Positions 7,675 through 13,461 of a DNA stretch of 18,134 nucleotides are shown in pieces. Position numbers and translations under genes: made by a program. The notes below the pieces were generated by a model, which worked only from the letters and a program-made list of their open reading frames with translations, was not told the origin of the DNA and made no database searches. This stretch comes from DATGSL01 sp964645585 (GTDB taxonomy: Bacteria; Verrucomicrobiota; Verrucomicrobiia; Opitutales; T3Sed10-336): positions 1-18,134 of the forward strand of contig CAZYAN010000065.1 in the NCBI GenBank assembly GCA_964645585.1, written 5' to 3'. Position 1 is the stretch's first letter; each line of letters opens with the position of its first letter.

Positions 7675-8268
7675 ATGTCGATTGGCCAAGACCTGCTTAA
7701 TGTCCCGATGGGAGACATGATCCGCGAGATGGCTTTTGCTATCGCGGATTCCCAGTATGAACTCGATCTCTCCAGCGTGCATGTCGCTGAATTGATGGGC
7801 GGTCTCGTTGTGAAGCGCGACGAGAACAACGTGCCGATCCGCAAAGGCGGCAAGCTCGATCTCGAGGATACGCGCGTCTATTTTGGACGCCGCACGCTCC
7901 CGAACGGCCAGACCGAACCGGAGAAACTGAGCCTGCTCGAACTCGGCTTCACCCCGAATTTCTATCAGTTCGTCGATACGCTGATCGAGGTGAAGATCGC
8001 AATCAAAATGACCTCGGAGCGCGCGTACGAGCGGAAGACCAAGGGAGTCAGCACGCGGCGGTCGCTGTCGCTCGGCTTAGGAGGTATCCGGTATTCGGTG
8101 ACAAGCACGCCGGTCGATGCGACTTACAGTTCGAAGTATTCCTATTCCGCCGAAGGATCGAGTTTGCTGCGGACGAAGCTTCAGCCGGTTCCTCCTCCCG
8201 CGATCCTGGAGGAGCGGATACGCGAACAGCTCGCCATGAATCAGGCCGAGCACGAATCCGGTGATTGA
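7675..8268 (+). CDS. Tandem family protein C (unknown function)
   Basis: This 197-residue paralogue is closest to protein D. Both begin MS(I/V)GQDLLNVP and share the amphipathic helix with AxxQxxLD. It carries LSLLELGFTPNFYQFVDTL (85-103) and an IEVKIAIKM strand, a basic variable loop (113-147: YERKTKGVSTRRSLSLG), and VDATYSSKYSYSAEGSSLLR (147-166) leading to PVPPPAILEERIR. An insertion of about 25 residues (47-82), richer in charged residues than in protein B, precedes the signature. AAGAAGAG lies upstream of the ATG at a usable distance. There is no signal peptide. The basic loop contrasts with the hydrophobic loop of B and D, so the paralogues may have different partners or positions in one assembly; this is inference. 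Confidence 0.85.
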   Translation: MSIGQDLLNVPMGDMIREMAFAIADSQYELDLSSVHVAELMGGLVVKRDENNVPIRKGGKLDLEDTRVYFGRRTLPNGQTEPEKLSLLELGFTPNFYQFVDTLIEVKIAIKMTSERAYERKTKGVSTRRSLSLGLGGIRYSVTSTPVDATYSSKYSYSAEGSSLLRTKLQPVPPPAILEERIREQLAMNQAEHESGD

Positions 8269-8323
8269 ACGCTTCTACGAGCGTAACCTTCCAAACAGCA
8301 AATAGAGAGGAGCGAATCAGCTT

Positions 8324-8875
8324 ATGTCCGTTGGTCAGGATTTATTGAATGTCCCGTTCGCCGAGATGGTGAAGAAACTCGGCGTCGGGATTGCGGAGGC
8401 GCAGTTTGCGCTCGATGAAGTCAGTTTGCGCCTGGCGCAAATGATGTCGGGCGAATATGAAGTCGAGGTTCCCGACGAGGAAGATCCGACGAAAACGACG
8501 GTCGAAAAGCGAACCGCCTACGTGACCTTTGACGGCCAGCAATTATCGATGCTCGAGCTCGGGTTCACGCCGAATTTTTATCAGTTTGTCGATACGATCA
8601 TCGAAGTGAAGATGTCGATTTCGATGAGCACGGAATCGGAGTATTCGCGGAAAAGCAGCACGAGCACGGTGAGCGCCTTTGGCGGCGGTTTTGCGTTTTT
8701 CGGGGGAGGGAAGGTGCGGACAACTTCCGTCAGCGCCTCGTTTGCCTCGAAATATCAATACAGCGCCGAAGGATCGAGTTTGCTGCGAACGAAGCTGGTT
8801 CCGATTCCCCCGCCGCAGATTCTGGAAGAACGCATCCGGGCGATCGTCGAGCGTGAAGCGGCGGATCGAAGCTGA
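8324..8875 (+). CDS. Tandem family protein D (unknown function)
   Basis: This 183-residue paralogue is the nearest relative of C. It starts MSVGQDLLNVPFAEM, has VGIAEAQFALDEVSLRLAQM (21-40), an acidic insertion (44-54), the signature LSMLELGFTPNFYQFVDTI (74-92), IEVKMSISM, and a closing block FASKYQYSAEGSSLLRTKL (140-158) ending PIPPPQILEERIR. The variable loop (102-139) alternates Ser/Thr residues around a Gly/Phe tip (FGGGFAFFGGGK, 119-130). GAGAGGAG is a good ribosome binding site upstream. The DNA of the closing block is nearly identical to the matching part of C, which points to a recent duplication. There is no signal peptide. Function unknown. Confidence 0.85.
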   Translation: MSVGQDLLNVPFAEMVKKLGVGIAEAQFALDEVSLRLAQMMSGEYEVEVPDEEDPTKTTVEKRTAYVTFDGQQLSMLELGFTPNFYQFVDTIIEVKMSISMSTESEYSRKSSTSTVSAFGGGFAFFGGGKVRTTSVSASFASKYQYSAEGSSLLRTKLVPIPPPQILEERIRAIVEREAADRS

Positions 8876-8898
8876 GTGGCGTTGGCGGCATTCTTGCG

Positions 8899-9675
8899 AT
8901 GGACGATCTGACAGCCTGGCAAGATCTGCTTGAACTCGATGCGGCGGCGCCCCTGCCGCAACCGGAGCCGTCCGGCCCGGGTCCGAGCATCGACGAATTG
9001 CTCCGACGGGAAGACCTTCCCGAGGAGCTGAAGGCCCTTCTGCGGCAGGGGCGGGAACTGGAAGGCGAGCTTCGGGCGTTGACCGGGCAGAGACGGCCGG
9101 AAGACGAGGAGGGAAATGATGCCGAGCGTCTCCGCAAGATGTATCCGGTTTTCGCGCACACAAAGGAAAGCCGGCTGCAAGAAAAGCGGTTGCGCGCGCG
9201 GGACGAGATGCGTGCCCGGGCGCAGAAACGCCGCTTGGAGCAAGGAATTCTTACGCGCAAGCGCATCCGGGCGGAAGAGGAGGCCCGTGCCGCGCAGAGG
9301 GAGTGCCGGCGTCGGGCCGCTGTTGCGCGACAGCAGGCGGAACTGGCGGCAAGGGAGAAGCAAGCCGCCGAAGCCGAACGACGGCAGCTCGATCTTTCCC
9401 GGCAGCGGCGCGACGAAGAGAATCGGGCAATCGCGTTGCGCCGGCGCCAGGAGAGGGAGGTGCTCCTGGCTCGCTGGCAGGAGGAGCGCGATGAATCGCT
9501 TCGGCGGTTGAACCGGGAGCGCAGTCAGCTTCGGTATCGCGAGGAGGCCGAGAGAAACGAGTATCTCGAACGGCGCCGTCAGGCGGCGCAGGAGGCTCGG
9601 CTGGCGATGATTATGGCGGAGCGCCGCGAGGCGAAACGGCTCGAGGAGCGGCGGCTCCGGAAGAGCAGCGATTGA
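8899..9675 (+). CDS. Arg/Glu-rich coiled-coil protein
   Basis: 258 residues. The first 60 or so (MDDLTAWQDLLELDAAAP, a Pro-rich linker, then SIDELLRREDLPEELKALL) contain short acidic helices. From about residue 88 to the end the protein is one long run of Arg, Glu, Gln and Ala with almost no Pro or Gly, as expected for a single extended charged helix or coiled coil. No enzyme motif, signal peptide or membrane segment is visible. Such helices act as rods, rulers or spacers. It sits between paralogue D (23-bp gap) and divergent family protein E (22-bp gap), so a structural role with those proteins is likely. Similarity searches will give false hits because of composition. The ATG at 8899 has no clear Shine-Dalgarno. 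Confidence 0.75.
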   Translation: MDDLTAWQDLLELDAAAPLPQPEPSGPGPSIDELLRREDLPEELKALLRQGRELEGELRALTGQRRPEDEEGNDAERLRKMYPVFAHTKESRLQEKRLRARDEMRARAQKRRLEQGILTRKRIRAEEEARAAQRECRRRAAVARQQAELAAREKQAAEAERRQLDLSRQRRDEENRAIALRRRQEREVLLARWQEERDESLRRLNRERSQLRYREEAERNEYLERRRQAAQEARLAMIMAERREAKRLEERRLRKSSD

Positions 9676-9697
9676 ACGGAGGTTCTGGTACTTTTTT

Positions 9698-10417
9698 ATG
9701 GCAGAGAACGCGGAAGAATTTATTGCGGGCACGATTGACGATTACCTGATCGCGCTGGCGGACGGCGTGGTTCGGGCGCAGGATGAACTGAACAAAGTGG
9801 CTGTCCAGGGAGCAGCGGGCCAGCCGGCCTTTACCTATCAGCTGCCGAAGGTCGATTTCGAGTTGAAGATGACATTTTCGCTAGAGCGGGAGACCGAGTC
9901 GAAGCGGGCGTCGAGTCCGCTTCGATCGATTCTCGGAGTGCGGAAAATTCCATTGCTGCTGGCCGCGCCGGTCCGGCCCGAAAGTTCGACAGAAACAATT
10001 GCGGCGAACGCGGTCAGCACGATTAAAGGCAGCTTTATCGCCGTGCCGGTGAACGGCGGGAAACCCCCGAATCTCCTCGCGGTCACGGTGGAAAAAGAAA
10101 CGGACCGCAGCCTGCTCGTCGGCGTCCGCTTGTACAACGCTGTCGGCGAGGCCATCGCCGGCGAAACGGTCGCGCTGGCAGTCGACCGCGATTTCAGCGA
10201 GGCGCTCAATACGGAACGCGGGCTTCCCGCGAACAAGCGCAAGCTCCACGCGGCCACCGATTTTGCGGAAGGAGAAGTCGTGACCGATGAAGCCGGCCAA
10301 GCGGTCGGGCACCTGAACGTCGCCGCCGGCGAGGATCCGAAAGTGACGATCGTGGTGCGGGCGACCTGCGGGGACCTGTCGGAATCCGTTGTCTACCAGG
10401 CGGAGGATGCGGAATGA
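9698..10417 (+). CDS. Divergent family protein E with C-terminal beta-sandwich-like region
   Basis: 239 residues. The first 120 follow the paralogue layout in a diverged form: helix YLIALADGVVRAQDELNKV (16-34; compare AxxxAQxxLD), strand YQLPKVDFELKMTFSLE (48-63; compare FYQFVDxxIEVKMxISM), a variable loop, then a closing strand STIKGSFIAVPVNGG (107-121; compare SSLLRTKLVPIPPP). The GFTPxFY signature is lost. Residues 122-239 (LLAVTVEKETDRSLLVGVRL, then GEAIAGETVALAVDRD, EGEVVTDEAGQAVGHLNV) look like an immunoglobulin-like or filler beta-sandwich of the kind found in surface proteins. The C-terminal codons overlap the next start by 4 bp (ATGA). GGAGG (9678-9682) lies 15 nt before the ATG, further than usual. 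There is no signal peptide. Function unknown. Confidence 0.8.
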   Translation: MAENAEEFIAGTIDDYLIALADGVVRAQDELNKVAVQGAAGQPAFTYQLPKVDFELKMTFSLERETESKRASSPLRSILGVRKIPLLLAAPVRPESSTETIAANAVSTIKGSFIAVPVNGGKPPNLLAVTVEKETDRSLLVGVRLYNAVGEAIAGETVALAVDRDFSEALNTERGLPANKRKLHAATDFAEGEVVTDEAGQAVGHLNVAAGEDPKVTIVVRATCGDLSESVVYQAEDAE

Positions 10418-11589
10418 CGATCGTTTTTCAGGGGAAAGTTGTCGATCCGGACGGTAAGCCGCGCGGTTCCGCGGCGCTGCAAGGATGTGTCTATGACAAG
10501 GCGGGGCGTTTGATGGCCGTTGCCAGCGGGAGCGCGACGGCACAGGGGACCTTTTCATTGGCGGCGACGAAAACGTTTCCGGACTCGCCTCAGCCGCGGG
10601 TGGCTGTGCGCATTCGTCGCGGCAGCGCCTGGGTGCTGTTAACCGCGGAACCCGTGGCGTTTCAAAACGGCGTTGCCGATTTTGGAACCGTTCGCTACGT
10701 CGACGCCGGTTCTCACAAGATCGGCAGCACGGTGGTCTACGGCGACAACCGAACGCCGGTGGCGGCCGCGATGCTGCACACACCGCTTCTCGCGGTCGGG
10801 ACCGTTTCGCCGACGATCAAGACCGCGGCCGCGGCCGACGTTACCGTTCTCCAAAAAGAGGTCGCAACCATGAAAGGCGTGCAAGCCGAGCTGCAGCGGG
10901 AGCGCAATCTGCTCCAGATGGAACTGCAGGCCAAAGAAAACCTGCTTCTCGCGCGTGAACGCGAGGTTGACGAAGAACGCTCGAAGCTGATCGAAGCGCA
11001 TAAGAAGGCGCTTCAAGAAAAGGAGTCGGAGATCGCGCGCCTGCGGACGGAAACCGAAACCTTGAAGAAAAAGGCGCCCGGGAAAGCGACGCTGGATGAA
11101 ATCGCTTTCTCCTCGGGGGCGCAGATCCAGTCGGCCAACGCCCGCCTCGCGGAATCCCGGAGCGGGATCCGTCTCGGCAAAGTTTCTTTGGACATCAAAG
11201 GCGTCGCCGAGGACACCGGCAACGCGATGAGCTTGCCGGCGGTGAAGGAGATCGGCGCGCTTGGGAGCAGCCTGAGCACGCTTCATCTCGAGTTCATCCC
11301 GACACTGTTCCCGCGCCCGGGTGCCGGGGGCGCCAAAGACGAGAAAGAAGAATCACGGCCCAAGGCGCCGCCGCTGCTCGATTTGACCGAGCGGGCGGCC
11401 CGCGAACGCCTCGAAGCGGAGGCGATCGCCTGCGAGGTATTTTATCAGGATACTTCCGACCCGGCCCGCTTCGGTCGCGTCATTCATCAAAGTCCGGCGC
11501 CCGGCGCCGCGCTGCCCGACGATCGAGTGGCGGTTACCTTGATCGTCGGTCGCCGGCGAGCGTCGGTTCCGGGTAAGAAACCATCATGA
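10414..11589 (+). CDS. Composite protein: beta-sandwich, coiled coil, family-like domain, PASTA
   Basis: 391 residues. Residues 3-97 (FQGKVVDPDGKPRGSAALQG and on) look like a carboxypeptidase-regulatory or transthyretin-like beta-sandwich, with the usual VxDxxGxP turn. Residues 140-222 are a strong Glu/Lys/Leu coiled coil. Residues 226-297 (GAQIQSANARLAES, IRLGKVSLDIKGVAED, SLSTLHLEFIP) repeat the helix-strand-loop-strand order of the tandem family in shortened form. Residues 318-380 (PPLLDLTERAARERLEAEA, then VIHQSPAPGAALPDDRVAVT) fit a PASTA domain: the QSPxPG core and the strand after it are clear. PASTA domains bind peptidoglycan muropeptides in other proteins. There is no signal peptide. 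A good GGAGG lies 7 nt before the ATG, inside gene E, and the stop overlaps gene G by 4 bp (ATGA). It may link the family assembly to the cell wall. Confidence 0.8.
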   Translation: MTIVFQGKVVDPDGKPRGSAALQGCVYDKAGRLMAVASGSATAQGTFSLAATKTFPDSPQPRVAVRIRRGSAWVLLTAEPVAFQNGVADFGTVRYVDAGSHKIGSTVVYGDNRTPVAAAMLHTPLLAVGTVSPTIKTAAAADVTVLQKEVATMKGVQAELQRERNLLQMELQAKENLLLAREREVDEERSKLIEAHKKALQEKESEIARLRTETETLKKKAPGKATLDEIAFSSGAQIQSANARLAESRSGIRLGKVSLDIKGVAEDTGNAMSLPAVKEIGALGSSLSTLHLEFIPTLFPRPGAGGAKDEKEESRPKAPPLLDLTERAARERLEAEAIACEVFYQDTSDPARFGRVIHQSPAPGAALPDDRVAVTLIVGRRRASVPGKKPS

Positions 11590-12206
11590 GCACACCTTCC
11601 TTTTCCGATTTAACCGATGCGCTTTCGGCGCCGGTTGGCGATTTAATCGCCTCCGTTGGCCGAAGCATGGCGGAAGCGCAACAGGCGATGGATGCCGCGA
11701 CAATCGCCAACTTCAAGGAGATCTACAGCGAGGACGGCGAAGCATTCGAGGCGTTGCGGAAGCTTGGGTATCGGCCGACATGGTACCAGATCCCGGAGGT
11801 GAGCGCGGAAGTGAAGCTCGCGCTGACCGTGAGCGGAGCCAAGGAAACCCAGAGCACCGGCGGCGGCGGCCGGCCCGTGCTGAAGTCCGCCATCCGTCTG
11901 TATGCGAATCCAGTCGATGCGACTCTGACGAACAAATACGGATTCAATTACCAAGCCTCATCGAAGGTCACCTTCCGGATCGTGCCGGTTCCGCCAAGCG
12001 CCGCCGCGGAAGGCATGCAGGTTGTTCCGAAGCTGGAAGGCATAACGCTTTCCGAGGCGGAAGCCCGCTTGCGGGAGCTGGGCATCGCTTGGGAGGTGTC
12101 GCCTGAAAGCGCGATTTCCGAGGAGCGTTCGGAGCTGATAACGAAACAGCAACCGGCCCCGGGTGAAATCATTCGCGCCGACGAGAATGTGGTCTTGGAG
12201 ATATAA
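11586..12206 (+). CDS. Family protein G carrying a C-terminal PASTA domain
   Basis: 206 residues. Residues 1-137 match the tandem family: helix VGDLIASVGRSMAEAQQAMD (17-36), the signature in the form LGYRPTWYQIPEVSAEVKLA (60-79), a Gly-rich loop (91-95), VDATLTNKYGFNYQASSKVT (110-129), and the PVPP end (134-137). Residues 145-206 are a PASTA domain: VVPKLEGITLSEAEARLREL (146-165), then KQQPAPGEIIRADENVVLEI (187-206). It is the only family member whose full domain is joined directly to PASTA, which ties the family to peptidoglycan binding. There is no signal peptide. It is joined to the previous gene by an ATGA overlap and lies 15 bp before the amidase gene. Confidence 0.85.
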   Translation: MSTPSFSDLTDALSAPVGDLIASVGRSMAEAQQAMDAATIANFKEIYSEDGEAFEALRKLGYRPTWYQIPEVSAEVKLALTVSGAKETQSTGGGGRPVLKSAIRLYANPVDATLTNKYGFNYQASSKVTFRIVPVPPSAAAEGMQVVPKLEGITLSEAEARLRELGIAWEVSPESAISEERSELITKQQPAPGEIIRADENVVLEI

Positions 12207-12221
12207 CAAGCGGCAAGAGCG

Positions 12222-13457
12222 ATGGATCCCTTTGCACAAATTTCCCAATGCCTGAGCGAGATCGGCGCCTTGTGTCAGATGCCGGCGCCGCAAACCTCCG
12301 AAACGAATCCACAGGACCAAGCGACTTGCGCGGACGGAGTGCGCGTCGCGGCGGATGCGTTGCACGTTACCATCGCCTATTACGATCCGCTCGCGGCAGA
12401 CGGGATGTATCGGGCATGGGGGACCGCTCCGGCGGAAGCGGAGGAGGCCGCGGCCGGCATCGTGTGCGCGGTCGGAGATGAGCGCAAAACATCGAGTGAT
12501 GAGGGGACGATCGTTTTCAACGGTCTGAACCCGGCCGAGCCGGTGGAGCTGTCCTTTCCAGACTTCCGAACAAGCGGTGCCGGCCGCGCGTATCTCAGCG
12601 CTCACACCGATTGCGGTGAAGTCATGACAGCCGAGGCCGATCAGCCCGCGGCCAGGCAAAGCTTTCGTGTGCGGCCGGGGAGCGCCGTGAAAATTCGTAT
12701 TTGGCTCCGCCCGAACACGATTGTGCTTCATTGGACAGCGGGCGCCCGGAGGCTCAGTTCAGGGACCCGGCGCTTGTATCATTTTATGATCGACGGCGAG
12801 GCGAGATGGGTGCAGGGCGGAAATCCGGAAGGCGACTCGCGTTTTTGGCGTCACAATTTGTATATCCACGGTACGGATACGGTTTCCGGCTGCAATAATG
12901 TCGACCTTCCGATCGGCCGTGCGCTCGGGGGCCAGCGTGGTGAGTACGCCTCGTGGAACGATGACCGGACGGAGGTTGTGGTGCGCGACACACGCGGGTA
13001 CGGAATGCACGCGGGCGGTTTCAACACCGGATCGGTCGGGGTTTCGATCTGCGCGATGAGCGGCAGTGCGGACAATGGGACGATCAACGAGGATACGGCG
13101 GTGACGCATGCTCAAGCGCAGACACTGATCGCGGAAGTTGCCCGCCTCTGCCGGGCGTGGAGAATTGACGCGACCGATCCGAACCAGGTCTGCACGCATT
13201 TCGAGGTCGAGTATTTGCATCGCGGCAATTCCGCGCGCAAGTGGGACATCACTTGGCTGCCGGTTGAAATGCAGGACGCGTATCGCGACGCCAACAACCG
13301 CCGCGAACTGTGCGCGCGCCGGGACGATCCGTATCAGCATGTGCGCCGGGTCGACTTCGAGCTCGACGAAACTTTCGCTGAAGGACGGAACACGACCGAC
13401 CGGGTGAGTGCGTACTTGCGGGAACGGATCGCCGCAAGGATGACAGCTGGGGGGTGA
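12222..13457 (+). CDS. AmpD/PGRP-type N-acetylmuramoyl-L-alanine amidase with novel N-terminal domain
   Basis: 411 residues. The second half is a zinc amidase_2 domain: IVLHWTAG (H170), YHFMIDG (Y186), GMHAGGFNTGSVGVSI (H263 region), and CTHFEV...RKWDITW with H326, K340 and D342. H170, H326 and D342 fit the His-His-Asp zinc ligands, and K340 the catalytic lysine, of AmpD; PGRPs and T7 lysozyme have Cys in the last position. It should cut the amide bond between N-acetylmuramate and L-alanine. Residues about 36-165 form a separate beta-rich region (DGVRVAADALHVTIAYYD, VRPGSAVKIRIWLRP) that I do not recognise, and 345-411 is a helical tail. Several Cys residues are present. There is no signal peptide, so the enzyme must leave by a non-Sec route, by lysis, or act inside on recycled wall fragments. 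Confidence 0.88.
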   Translation: MDPFAQISQCLSEIGALCQMPAPQTSETNPQDQATCADGVRVAADALHVTIAYYDPLAADGMYRAWGTAPAEAEEAAAGIVCAVGDERKTSSDEGTIVFNGLNPAEPVELSFPDFRTSGAGRAYLSAHTDCGEVMTAEADQPAARQSFRVRPGSAVKIRIWLRPNTIVLHWTAGARRLSSGTRRLYHFMIDGEARWVQGGNPEGDSRFWRHNLYIHGTDTVSGCNNVDLPIGRALGGQRGEYASWNDDRTEVVVRDTRGYGMHAGGFNTGSVGVSICAMSGSADNGTINEDTAVTHAQAQTLIAEVARLCRAWRIDATDPNQVCTHFEVEYLHRGNSARKWDITWLPVEMQDAYRDANNRRELCARRDDPYQHVRRVDFELDETFAEGRNTTDRVSAYLRERIAARMTAGG

Positions 13458-13461
13458 AACA

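Noticed and set aside
8269..8284. Small inverted repeat ACGCT/AGCGT between paralogues C and D as a terminator.
   Set aside because: Only a 5-bp stem and no U-run; downstream genes continue in the same direction with a good ribosome binding site.
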